12,306 nucleotides of DNA from contig JAABPZ010000017.1 of NCBI GenBank assembly GCA_011391755.1, positions 1-12,306 of the forward strand. The letters run 5' to 3'. The notes under the pieces were generated by a model, which was not told where the DNA came from, ran no database searches, and saw nothing but the letters and a program-made list of their open reading frames with translations. Made by a program: the position numbers and the translations under genes. Below are positions 5,250 through 12,306 of this stretch, one piece after another (within the stretch, counting starts at the first letter, position 1; each line of letters starts with the position of its first letter). Source of the DNA: Methanothrix sp. GTDB lineage: Archaea > Halobacteriota > Methanosarcinia > Methanotrichales > Methanotrichaceae.

Positions 5250-6752
5250 TCAGATCACCCCCATCTCTGTCAGAGTCATTACAGGCTCCATGACCTGAGT
5301 TGCCGCTGTTCCCATTATATCTGTGATAAGCCCGGGTTGTAGACCGAAGATCAAAGAGAGAACTATGATCATGGCCATGGAGAACAGCTCGTAGGCATGC
5401 GGTTCATGAACATTCATATACTTCTTCAATATCGGTCCGAACATAGCCTTTTGCATGGCCCAGAGGTGATAAGCAGCCGTTGTCACCACGCTCAGGAAGA
5501 CTACGATCATGGTGTAGACGGGCAAGGTTGCAAACGACCCGGTCAGAACCATGAACTCGGCCACGAAGCCGCTCATGCCCGGCAGTCCCAGGGAGGCCAT
5601 GAATCCGGCCATCATGATGACTGCGAACTTGGGCATGCGATCAGCCAGGCCACCGAGATCGGCAATTACTCTGGTCCCTACCACGTGCTGGATGGTACCG
5701 GCGGACATGAACAGGACGCAGGTGATGATGCCATGCGAGAACTGCTGGAACATAGCACCGGTAACCGACATCCAGGTGAAGGCCACAGCACCGAGTGTGA
5801 CAAAGCCCATGTGGCTGACGGATGAGTATGCTACCAGCTTCTTGATGTCCTTTTGTGCCAGCGCCATGAAGGCTCCGTAGACGATGGATATCACCGCGAT
5901 GATGGCGATGATGGTCACGAATGCCTTATCGACGTGGGGGAGCATGGGCAATATGACCCGGAAGAGGCCGTATCCGCCCATCTTAAGCAGCAGAGCTGCC
6001 AGCACGACCGAACCGGCGGTGGGTGCCTCGACGTGGGCATCCGGCAGCCAGGTATGGAAGGGGAAGGCAGGCATCTTGACCAGAAATCCCAGGAGCAGTC
6101 CGGCGAAGATGATATTGAGCATGCTTGTTGGGAAGATGGTCTTGTCTGCTGTTGCTGCCAGCAAGGTGAGCATGTCGAAAGTTCTCGACCCGTCGGGCAT
6201 CTGGTAGGTGAAGTACAGGGCAAAGATTGCCAAGAGCATCACCAGGCTTGCCACGTGGGTGTAGATGAAGAACTTGACTGCAGCGTAGTCCTTTCTCGGT
6301 CCGCCCCACGATCCAATTAGGAAGAACATGGGTATGAGCACAATCTCCCAGAAGATGTAGAAGAGGAAGAAGTCCAAAGATGTAAAGACACCCAGTACCC
6401 CGACTTCATTGAGAAGAAGCAGGGCAAAGTACTGATTGGGCTTCTTGGTCTCTCCCCAGGAGTATATTATTACCAGTACGGATACTATTGTGGAAAGCAG
6501 AACTAAGGGAAAGCCTATGCCGTCGATGCCCACAGTGTACTTGACGCCAAGGGAAGGAACCCAGTTGTAGCTCTCCACAAACTGCATTATCTTCGAAGTT
6601 TTGTCAAACTCCATGTACATTTGCAGGGATAGGGCTAAAGGTATAAGCGAGGCGATTAGGGCCACGAATTTGGCCTTGGTTCCCGCATAGAAGGATAGCA
6701 CCGCCCCCAGAAGGGGAATGGCAATCAATAGCGAGATTGCATTTGAGATCAT
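5250..6752 (-). CDS. fpoM: Fpo complex subunit M (NuoM-like antiporter-type membrane subunit)
   Basis: 500 aa, polytopic, proton-pumping membrane-arm subunit. Seen: Glu136 in FYIFWEIVLIPMFFLIG, Lys226 in GFLVKMPAFPFHTWLPDAHVEAPT, and Lys257 in LLLKMGGYGLFR, each offset by 8 from the E. coli NuoM charges Glu144, Lys234 and Lys265. Also present is KDIKKLVAYSSVSHMGF, the conserved segment of the second half channel. The ATG at 6752 overlaps the fpoL stop by 4 bases (ATGA) and has a near-perfect AAGGAGGTG site upstream, so expression is probably coupled to fpoL. Confidence 0.96.
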   Translation of the reverse strand: MISNAISLLIAIPLLGAVLSFYAGTKAKFVALIASLIPLALSLQMYMEFDKTSKIMQFVESYNWVPSLGVKYTVGIDGIGFPLVLLSTIVSVLVIIYSWGETKKPNQYFALLLLNEVGVLGVFTSLDFFLFYIFWEIVLIPMFFLIGSWGGPRKDYAAVKFFIYTHVASLVMLLAIFALYFTYQMPDGSRTFDMLTLLAATADKTIFPTSMLNIIFAGLLLGFLVKMPAFPFHTWLPDAHVEAPTAGSVVLAALLLKMGGYGLFRVILPMLPHVDKAFVTIIAIIAVISIVYGAFMALAQKDIKKLVAYSSVSHMGFVTLGAVAFTWMSVTGAMFQQFSHGIITCVLFMSAGTIQHVVGTRVIADLGGLADRMPKFAVIMMAGFMASLGLPGMSGFVAEFMVLTGSFATLPVYTMIVVFLSVVTTAAYHLWAMQKAMFGPILKKYMNVHEPHAYELFSMAMIIVLSLIFGLQPGLITDIMGTAATQVMEPVMTLTEMGVI

Positions 6753-8794
6753 ACCAGGCCCACCTCCTTAGCCAGAGTAATTACAACCACCAGCACCACA
6801 ACTCCCAGCACCAGCGCCGTAACATAGTTTTGCACTATGCCGGTCTGAACCTTTCTTACATGCTGTGCGAAGCCCAAAACCAAAGCAGAGAGCCAATTCA
6901 GCCAGCCGTCTACGAGCTTGATATCGATCGTATTGCAGATCAAAGCCGTGCCGTAGACTACAGTTTCCGCGAACCAGCCCGTCATGATTTCGTGCTGGTA
7001 GTATCCCTTGAGCAGCAATTTCCGAATGGGGTCCTTCTCGCCTGTGACCTGGCTTGGGTCAAACTTCTTGATTTTGTCCCAGTAGAACAGCCCAGCTAAG
7101 AGAATGCCGCCAATGGCAACAAATATTGGCAGTATCTGGATGTACCAGGGCTCACCATGAGCTTCTTCTCCGCCGGCTTCTCCTTCAGCTGCAGCACCAT
7201 GCCCACCTTCAGCAGCGACGGCACCATGCTCGCCCTCAGCGGCAGGAGCGCCGTGCTCTCCTTCAAGCATCGCATGGCCTCCGATTACACTGAGTTCCAC
7301 AAAGTCGATATCTTCGAAGGTGGAGTCAAGGTAACTATAGAAGTCATCTTGCGCCGCCCACCCGAATCCAAAGGCAAATACCGCTAAGATAACCAGCGGC
7401 CCGAGCATAACCCAGGGAGACTCGTGATGAGCGTAGTTGGACCTTTCCTTGCCGGTGAAGACGGAGAACCACATTCTGAAGGTATAGATAGCAGTCAGAA
7501 CGGCGGCTAAGACCAGGAATATGTAGGGCAGGAAATTGATCAACGTGCCGTACTCATAGGCGATTACTATGATCTCATCCTTGGAGAAGAATCCCGTGAA
7601 TAATGGGAATCCGGCCAGGGACAGTGAACCTATGAGCATGGTGTACATGGTCCATTTCATGTACTTTCCTACGCCCCCCATCTCCCTCAGATCATTGGTG
7701 TTGACGGCGTGAATAACGGAACCCGCGCAAAGGAAGAGCAGCGATTTGAAGAAGGAATGGCCGATGAGGTGGAACATGGAAACTCCCACGGCAACGGCTC
7801 CTACTGCTGCTCCTACACCCAGTCCGGCCATCATGAAGCCGAGCTGCGATACAGTTGAAAAGGCCAGAACTCTCTTGATATCGAAGGAGGTCAGGCCCAT
7901 GGTTGCTGCAAATAAAGCTGTGAATGCACCTACTGCTGCTACGGCCGTCAGCCCATGGGGCGCGGCGTAGAAGAGCGGAAACATTCTGGCAACGAGGTAA
8001 ACACCTGCTGTAACCATGGTCGCAGCGTGGATCATGGCGGATACGGTGGTTGGACCCTCCATGGCATCAGGAAGCCAGACATGCAGTGGGAACTGACCGG
8101 ACTTGCCTACTGCGCCGCCCAATAATCCCAGAGCTATCAAAGTCAGTTGATCCGGAGCGATCTGCGAGATATGAGCGTAGATCACCGGGAACTGCAAGAG
8201 GTATTCTCCGGGCTTGAGAGCGAGGTTCAGGTTGGCCAGGTTATTGTAGAGCAGAATTATGCCTGCCAGGAAAAGAACGTCTCCCACCCGCGTTGTCAGG
8301 AAAGCCTTCTTAGCTGCCGCAGCCGCCGAGGGCTTTCTGTACCAAAAGCCGATCAAGAGATATGAACACAGTCCCACCAGCTCCCAGAATATGAAAAGCT
8401 GAAGCAGGTTATCGGCATAGACCAGACCGAGCATGGCAGCAGAAAATAATGCCGCCTCAGCGAAGTATCTGGCTGCGCCCGGATCGCCATTCATGTAACC
8501 ATTGCCGTAGATGTGGATAAGTGTAACGACAAAGGATACCATGAGCAGCATCACGAGCGCAAGAGGATCTATCAATATGCCCACATTGAAATTTGCAAAC
8601 CAGGGCATGGACTGATGTACGATCTCACTGGGATAGGTCTCCGAGAATATTCCCAGAGATACTATCAGCGCGCCAAAGGTTGCCAGGACGGTGATAAAGC
8701 CTCCGCCCCTGGGCAGATGCCAGCCTAAGAAGAGGCATAGCAAGAAAGCCAGTACGGGAAGTGCTACTATCAGATAAGCATAATCAGCGTACAT
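6749..8794 (-). CDS. fpoL: Fpo complex subunit L (NuoL-like) with His/Glu/Ala-rich insert
   Basis: 681 aa, the distal antiporter-like subunit that also carries the long lateral helix. Channel residues: Glu138 in FIFWELVGLCSYLLIGFWY and Lys231 in GKSGQFPLHVWLPDAMEGPT, then VSAMIHAATMVTAGVY. Residues ~505-550 (nt ~7145-7282) are a low-complexity loop with repeated EGEHGAxAA units, ending EEAHGEPW, before the next membrane segment. By analogy with NuoL this loop lies between TM14 and TM15 on the outer face of the membrane. The C-terminal ~90 residues hold the lateral helix and last anchor. The gene starts 3 bases after the fpoK stop, with GAGGTGG as ribosome site inside the end of fpoK. Confidence 0.95.
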   Translation of the reverse strand: MYADYAYLIVALPVLAFLLCLFLGWHLPRGGGFITVLATFGALIVSLGIFSETYPSEIVHQSMPWFANFNVGILIDPLALVMLLMVSFVVTLIHIYGNGYMNGDPGAARYFAEAALFSAAMLGLVYADNLLQLFIFWELVGLCSYLLIGFWYRKPSAAAAAKKAFLTTRVGDVLFLAGIILLYNNLANLNLALKPGEYLLQFPVIYAHISQIAPDQLTLIALGLLGGAVGKSGQFPLHVWLPDAMEGPTTVSAMIHAATMVTAGVYLVARMFPLFYAAPHGLTAVAAVGAFTALFAATMGLTSFDIKRVLAFSTVSQLGFMMAGLGVGAAVGAVAVGVSMFHLIGHSFFKSLLFLCAGSVIHAVNTNDLREMGGVGKYMKWTMYTMLIGSLSLAGFPLFTGFFSKDEIIVIAYEYGTLINFLPYIFLVLAAVLTAIYTFRMWFSVFTGKERSNYAHHESPWVMLGPLVILAVFAFGFGWAAQDDFYSYLDSTFEDIDFVELSVIGGHAMLEGEHGAPAAEGEHGAVAAEGGHGAAAEGEAGGEEAHGEPWYIQILPIFVAIGGILLAGLFYWDKIKKFDPSQVTGEKDPIRKLLLKGYYQHEIMTGWFAETVVYGTALICNTIDIKLVDGWLNWLSALVLGFAQHVRKVQTGIVQNYVTALVLGVVVLVVVITLAKEVGLV

Positions 8795-8797
8795 TCC

Positions 8798-9100
8798 TTA
8801 CCACCTCATGGCGTTAATATTGTCCAGGTCAATAGTTCCGTATAGCCTGTACAGCGCAATCAATATCGCAAATCCAACACCTGCTTCAGCCGCTGCCAGC
8901 GCAATGGAGAACAGGGCAAAGACCTGGCCATTCACATTGGGCTGGTACGCTGAGAAGGCGACAAGATTGATGTTGGCGCTATTGAGCAAGAGCTCGATGC
9001 ACATCATAAGCTTGACACCGTTCTTTTGAGTAAAGAGTCCGTACAAGCCGATAGTGAACATCGTGGATGCCAGCAGTATATAAAGCTCCAACGGTATCAT
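8798..9100 (-). CDS. fpoK: Fpo complex subunit K (NuoK-like)
   Basis: 100 aa with three membrane helices, part of the inner membrane arm next to the methanophenazine site. The two buried acidic residues needed for proton transfer are at the same numbers as in E. coli NuoK: Glu36 ([18 protein letters not shown]) and Glu72 ([13 protein letters not shown]). The ATG at 9100 is chosen over a longer frame opening at 9166 because [10 protein letters not shown] is the family N-terminus and AAGGAGG lies 11 bases upstream; the upstream residues are hydrophilic. A gap of 38 bases separates it from fpoJ2, the largest spacing in the visible operon. Confidence 0.95.
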   Translation of the reverse strand: MIPLELYILLASTMFTIGLYGLFTQKNGVKLMMCIELLLNSANINLVAFSAYQPNVNGQVFALFSIALAAAEAGVGFAILIALYRLYGTIDLDNINAMRW

Positions 9101-9111
9101 CGGTAAATCTC

Positions 9112-9118
9112 CCTCCTT
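9112..9118 (-). promoter_or_regulatory. Ribosome binding site deciding the fpoK start
   Basis: AAGGAGG on the minus strand, 11 bases before the ATG at 9100. The longer open frame to 9166 would place this site inside the coding region. Confidence 0.75.
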
Positions 9119-9138
9119 GTCATCGGTTGTCGCCCTCC

Positions 9139-9402
9139 TCAGGCAACCTCCTTTCGTGCGACCCAAACCGCTCCGACCAAGGCAGCCGTCAAGACCAGGG
9201 CCAAGATCTCAAAAGCAAAGACGTAAGAGGTGAATATCTCCAATCCCACGTCTCCAATGCCGCTCTCCGGCAACCTCAATCCCTCCTGAGGCTCATAACT
9301 TGTCGGCTGTTTTTCGCTTGCCCCCCAATCGGTAAGGGAGAACGAGGCGAAGATAGCCGCCAGGAAGGCCAGGGTTATGATAATTATCTTAAATTTCACC
9401 AT
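9139..9402 (-). CDS. fpoJ: Fpo complex subunit J, C-terminal half (second fpoJ gene)
   Basis: 87 aa, corresponding to the C-terminal half of NuoJ. One helix (residues ~6-23), then a polar outer loop, then the last helix in the family pattern [28 protein letters not shown] with Glu65 buried. Bacterial NuoJ is one protein of ~170-180 residues; Fpo operons carry it as two genes, as here. The ATG overlaps the upstream fpoJ by 14 bases in another frame and has GGAGGAG before it, so it is a real separate gene and not a sequencing frameshift. Confidence 0.88.
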   Translation of the reverse strand: MVKFKIIIITLAFLAAIFASFSLTDWGASEKQPTSYEPQEGLRLPESGIGDVGLEIFTSYVFAFEILALVLTAALVGAVWVARKEVA

Positions 9403-9817
9403 GGGACTCCTCCATAATCGTCTTCCTCGTGAGCATCACGGCGAAGAGTATCAGAACTCCGACGGCTCCAATGTACACCAGAATCTGAGCCACACCCACG
9501 AAGGGAGCATTCAGGGATATGTACAAAGCGGCCACGCCAGCAAAGCTTCCCAGCAGGTAAAGAGCGCTGTGAACTATATTTTTAGCGTAGACGACAAGAG
9601 CCGATAATATCACGATGATTGCCGCTATGGCCAGGAAGGCCAAGAGCTCAATGGCAAATCGTATATCGTAGGCCAATAGCTTATCCAAGACCGTTTGCGA
9701 CCAGGGCGATAGAAGTACAATCAACGCCAGGCCACCGAAGATCACACCCAGAGCTAGAAGCAAAACTAGTAGCTCGAAAATCGTCCGAATGACATTTGCG
9801 CCCGACTTTTCCGACAT
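9389..9817 (-). CDS. fpoJ: Fpo complex subunit J, N-terminal half (first fpoJ gene) with N-terminal extension
   Basis: 142 aa, the N-terminal half of NuoJ. Residues ~54-130 match the family: AIIVILSALVVYAKNIVHSALYLLGSF, then VAQILVYIGAVGVLILFAVMLTR, the helix that switches between alpha and pi forms in complex I. Residues 1-53 are extra relative to bacterial NuoJ and contain one more hydrophobic segment (~12-36). The start codon overlaps the fpoI stop by one base (TGATG) and has AAGGAGGTG upstream, so the extension is probably translated. Adjacent J halves must assemble together in the membrane. Confidence 0.9.
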   Translation of the reverse strand: MSEKSGANVIRTIFELLVLLLALGVIFGGLALIVLLSPWSQTVLDKLLAYDIRFAIELLAFLAIAAIIVILSALVVYAKNIVHSALYLLGSFAGVAALYISLNAPFVGVAQILVYIGAVGVLILFAVMLTRKTIMEESHGEI

Positions 9818-10416
9818 CAGGCAGCACCTCCTTCCTTAGGCTTGGCCTCTGCGGCAACTGCCTTTTTCTTGGCTGCACCATTGGCATCAGCTGCGCCTTC
9901 TTTCGAGGTATTTTTAGCTTCCGCAGCCTTTTTGGCATCAGCCGCCTTCTTGGCAGCTGCTTTCTCGGCAGCAATCCTCTTGCCCTCTGCCTCGAGGTCT
10001 GCAACCTCTTTAGCCGAGAACCTCTTCGTCGCCAAAAATTCAGGACCCTTTACTATGTCTTTGCGCTCCCAGCCAGCCATTATGACCTTTTTGCCCATTT
10101 TCAGGCATTCCACTGGGCACTCGTCCACGCATAGCCCGCAGAACATGCATCTGCCAAAGTCAATTTGCGGAAACTGCATCTTCTTGTTCTTGAGAGGGCT
10201 CCCGAATTTGAAATGGACCATCTCAATGCAGTTGTTGGGGCAAACCCTGGCGCAGGATGAACACCCGATGCATGTGGTGGCATCCAGCTCATGAATGCCT
10301 CTCTCCGCAGCAGGAAGCTCCATCATTTTCTCAGGATAGAGCCTTGTGATCTCGATTTCCTGCGTGGCTATCTTCAAAGGCCAGCTGAAGTTCTTTAATA
10401 ACTTTATCTTCAACAT
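9817..10416 (-). CDS. fpoI: Fpo complex subunit I (NuoI-like 2x[4Fe-4S]) with Lys/Ala-rich tail
   Basis: 199 aa, peripheral electron-transfer subunit that carries two cubane clusters toward the methanophenazine site. Cluster motifs: Cys49/52/55/59 (CIGCSSCARVCP) and Cys90/93/96/100 (CMFCGLCVDECP), with Cys63 and Cys104 in the usual CPxxC positions. Ferredoxin-type folding ends by about residue 130. Residues ~131-199 form a low-complexity tail rich in Ala, Lys and Glu with AAKKAADAKKAAEAK repeats and a KKK at 183-185. From memory, a Lys-rich FpoI extension has been noted in Methanothrix and proposed to dock acidic ferredoxin, since these species lack FpoF. The ATG has GAGGTGG upstream, overlapping the fpoH stop; 12 bases separate the genes. 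Confidence 0.95.
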   Translation of the reverse strand: MLKIKLLKNFSWPLKIATQEIEITRLYPEKMMELPAAERGIHELDATTCIGCSSCARVCPNNCIEMVHFKFGSPLKNKKMQFPQIDFGRCMFCGLCVDECPVECLKMGKKVIMAGWERKDIVKGPEFLATKRFSAKEVADLEAEGKRIAAEKAAAKKAADAKKAAEAKNTSKEGAADANGAAKKKAVAAEAKPKEGGAA

Positions 10417-10428
10417 CTCAATGCCACC

Positions 10429-11481
10429 TCATGCAAAGTAGGACCCGATTAGGACTGCCCATCCCAAATTCAGCAGGGAGAGCGGCAGCATCCACTTCCA
10501 CCCGAAGTCGGTTACCTGATCGATGCGCAGGCGGAAGAGCGAGCTTCTGACCCAAATGAAGAACCACAGTACGATTACCACCTTCATGAAAAGCCAGATC
10601 AAAGGAGAGATTATGTCCAGGATCGGTATGGGTATGATCGGTCCATGCCAGCCGCCCAGGAATAAGAGTGACAGCAGTATGGATCCCAGAAGGGCGTTAT
10701 TGTACTCCTGGAAGTAGAGCAGACCCCAGCGAATTCCGCTGTACTCGGTATTGTAACCGGATATGATCTCTTCTTCTGCCTCGCTCTGATCGAAGGGAAT
10801 TCTTCCTAAATCGGTGATCAAGGCAATAACGAAGATGACAAATCCCAGGGGCTGAGCAAAGATGTACCAAACCGTCTGGCTCTCTACGATCTCCACCAGG
10901 TTGAGGCTATGAGCCATGACCGCCACGGAAATGACGCAGACACCCATGGGAACCTCATAAGCAATCATTCTGGCAATGCCTCTAAAGGCGCCCAGAATTG
11001 AATACTTATTGTTGGAGCTGTAGCCTGCCATGAAAACGGCTATGGCCATCAGGCTCAATGCTGCCTCTACGTAGAGGGCACTGATATCCATGTTGGCCAC
11101 TACCAACGGATAGTCTTTGCCGTTTATATGAAGTGCCCCGAAAGGAATGGCCACGGCCACCAGCATGGTAGCCATGGAGGCCACGATCGGTGCCCAGACA
11201 TAGACCGCCTTATCAGCATCACCAGGGATGATATCCTCTTTGGTGAAGAGCTTAATGGCATCGGCACCAAGTTGCAGTATGCCCCATCTTCCGCCCACAC
11301 GATTGGGGCCATACCTATTGCAGAAATCACTCAGCACCTTTCTCTCGCCCCAGATCACTAGCATGGCTCCCACGTTGACCACACCAGAGATGACCGCAGC
11401 TCCGATAATGCCGATGATCAGGGCGAATATCGCCGGTTCCTGGGCAGCGAATTTTGTGATGATCTCTATTATTCCGTCCAA
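10429..11481 (-). CDS. fpoH: Fpo complex subunit H (NuoH-like, methanophenazine-site membrane subunit)
   Basis: 350 aa, polytopic, couples the redox site to the pump modules. Seen: ERK at 46-48, GPNRVGGRWGILQLGADAIK from residue 58, the acidic loop GRIPFDQSEAEEEIISGY at ~226-243, and NTEYSG, which are the conserved loops that line the quinone/methanophenazine tunnel. The common ETNRxPFD reads DLGRIPFD here. Translation starts at TTG (11481); AGGAGG lies 8 bases before it and no better ATG fits, so the start is well supported. Twelve bases separate it from the fpoD stop. Confidence 0.95.
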   Translation of the reverse strand: MDGIIEIITKFAAQEPAIFALIIGIIGAAVISGVVNVGAMLVIWGERKVLSDFCNRYGPNRVGGRWGILQLGADAIKLFTKEDIIPGDADKAVYVWAPIVASMATMLVAVAIPFGALHINGKDYPLVVANMDISALYVEAALSLMAIAVFMAGYSSNNKYSILGAFRGIARMIAYEVPMGVCVISVAVMAHSLNLVEIVESQTVWYIFAQPLGFVIFVIALITDLGRIPFDQSEAEEEIISGYNTEYSGIRWGLLYFQEYNNALLGSILLSLLFLGGWHGPIIPIPILDIISPLIWLFMKVVIVLWFFIWVRSSLFRLRIDQVTDFGWKWMLPLSLLNLGWAVLIGSYFA

Positions 11482-11489
11482 ATCCTCTC

Positions 11490-11495
11490 CCTCCT
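11490..11495 (-). promoter_or_regulatory. Ribosome binding site supporting the TTG start of fpoH
   Basis: AGGAGG on the minus strand, 8 bases before the TTG at 11481 and overlapping the fpoD stop codon. It is followed by GAGAGG, which adds a second partial match. Confidence 0.75.
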
Positions 11496-12306
11496 ATCTG
11501 TCCGACTCAGATGGGCAGCCGTCCATGCTACCGGCAATGGCTACTGCATCCGCAATGTAGACACCCTCTAAGAGCGGAGTCAAAGTCTGGAAGGTTGCAT
11601 AGAATGGCCCTCTAACTTTTACTCTGTAGGGCTTGTCGCCACCATCGCTGATCACATACATTCCCATCTCACCTCTGGGATCCTCGACCCGGTAGTAGGC
11701 CTCGCCCGCCGGAACCTTCTTGGGAATCTTTGCCTCGGTCTTGATGGGTCCGGATGGAATCCTGTCCAGACATTGCTCAATGATGTGAATGCTCTCCAAT
11801 ATCTCTCTCAGCGTGACGTCGATTCTATCTGCAGAATCTCCTTTGGTCCCGGTTACGACCTTGAAGTCCAGATCGGGATAGACCAGTATGGGATCTTCTT
11901 TTCGCATATCATAGGCCACGCCCGTTGCCCTCAGAACCCTTCCTGCGCATCCCATGCGTTTGGCGGTCTCAGGTGAGATGGAACCTATATTCTCCATCCT
12001 GGCATGGTAAAGGGGATCCTGCTTAAAGAGCTCAATGAATTCTTCCGTCCTTGACTTCATGTAGGGCAATACCTTTTTGCATTGCTCGGCAAAGCCTTCC
12101 GGAAGGTCGTTTCTAACCCCACCGAAACGAACGAAGGTATGAGTCAGACGGGCCCCGGTAACGCTCTCAATCAAAGAGATGATCTTCTCTCTGTCCATGA
12201 TCATGTACTGCCAGGGTGCGTAACCGACACCTGCGACGAGTGTAAGGAACTCGCCTGTGCCTATGAGGTGGCTTTGAATTCTGGAAAGTTCTTCTAAGAT
12301 GACGCG
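11494..12306 (-). CDS. fpoD: Fpo complex subunit D (NuoD-like), 5' end outside window
   Basis: NuoD/NiFe-hydrogenase large-subunit fold, forming the methanophenazine-binding face with FpoH; in complex I members the NiFe site is lost. 270 residues are visible. The frame stays open past the Met at 12204 to the right edge, and the residues there (EELSRIQSHLIGTGEF, then YAPWQYM) match the family, so the gene begins beyond the window. Also seen: REKIISLIESVTGARLTHTFVRFGG, and the C-terminal signature DPRGEMGMYVISDGGDKPYRVKVR with ADAVAIAGSMD near the end. It is the most upstream gene visible in the operon; its own promoter is not in the window. Confidence 0.96.
   Translation of the reverse strand, partial: RVILEELSRIQSHLIGTGEFLTLVAGVGYAPWQYMIMDREKIISLIESVTGARLTHTFVRFGGVRNDLPEGFAEQCKKVLPYMKSRTEEFIELFKQDPLYHARMENIGSISPETAKRMGCAGRVLRATGVAYDMRKEDPILVYPDLDFKVVTGTKGDSADRIDVTLREILESIHIIEQCLDRIPSGPIKTEAKIPKKVPAGEAYYRVEDPRGEMGMYVISDGGDKPYRVKVRGPFYATFQTLTPLLEGVYIADAVAIAGSMDGCPSESDR

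Noticed and set aside
5397..6320. Several 100-155 codon open frames on the plus strand
   Set aside because: Antisense to fpoM, which has clear family motifs along its whole length. The plus-strand products are low-quality His/Gly/Gln-rich sequence.
9101..9166. Longer fpoK start
   Set aside because: It would add 22 hydrophilic residues before the family N-terminus and place the Shine-Dalgarno sequence inside the gene.
9139..9817. Frameshift in a single fpoJ gene
   Set aside because: The second half has its own ATG and a strong GGAGGAG site, and two fpoJ genes are normal in Fpo operons.
1..12306. tRNA, rRNA, CRISPR array, insertion sequence or transposase
   Set aside because: None was seen by reading. 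The GC-rich repeats have no regular short spacing, no terminal inverted repeats and no transposase nearby.

Overview
The window looks like a methanogenic archaeon of the Methanothrix (Methanosaeta) type. Two thirds of it (3752 to the right edge, all on the minus strand) is one tightly packed operon for Fpo, the methanophenazine-linked relative of complex I: fpoD (cut by the edge), fpoH, fpoI, two half-size fpoJ genes, fpoK, fpoL, fpoM and fpoN. Three things favour Methanothrix over Methanosarcina: fpoN is the last gene with no fpoO after it, fpoI carries a long Lys/Ala-rich tail, and no fpoF is in view. The genus call is inference, because no search was run.

Left part (1-3676). A plus-strand M32 carboxypeptidase enters from the left edge and ends at 989, followed by a T8 terminator. 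On the minus strand come a secreted M23-like/TPR protein (1349-2281) and a secreted VWA-domain protein that is cut off half way through its domain (2417-2893). Two related GC-rich repeats of 114 bp in direct orientation (1182-1295 and 2360-2473) each lie just beyond the 3' end of one of these minus-strand genes, and so they bracket the M23 gene. The VWA protein loses family resemblance almost exactly where the second repeat starts. The gap 2894-3176 holds a perfect 12-bp inverted repeat and a third GC-rich palindromic patch. It is followed by a plus-strand pair with a 4-nt overlap: a RelE/ParE-type toxin and a small unrecognised protein. This pair converges on fpoN.

How it works together. The Fpo membrane arm (H, J, K, L, M, N) pumps ions as electrons pass through the FeS subunit FpoI and the methanophenazine-site subunits FpoD and FpoH. 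The Fpo genes are ordinary core metabolism with close spacing and strong Shine-Dalgarno sites. The left 3.7 kb looks like an accessory, rearranged region. I do not see a clearly new multi-gene system. The best leads are the duplicated GC-rich element with its association to gene ends, the VWA truncation, the atypical M32 active-site motifs, and lineage-specific charged additions to FpoI and FpoL.
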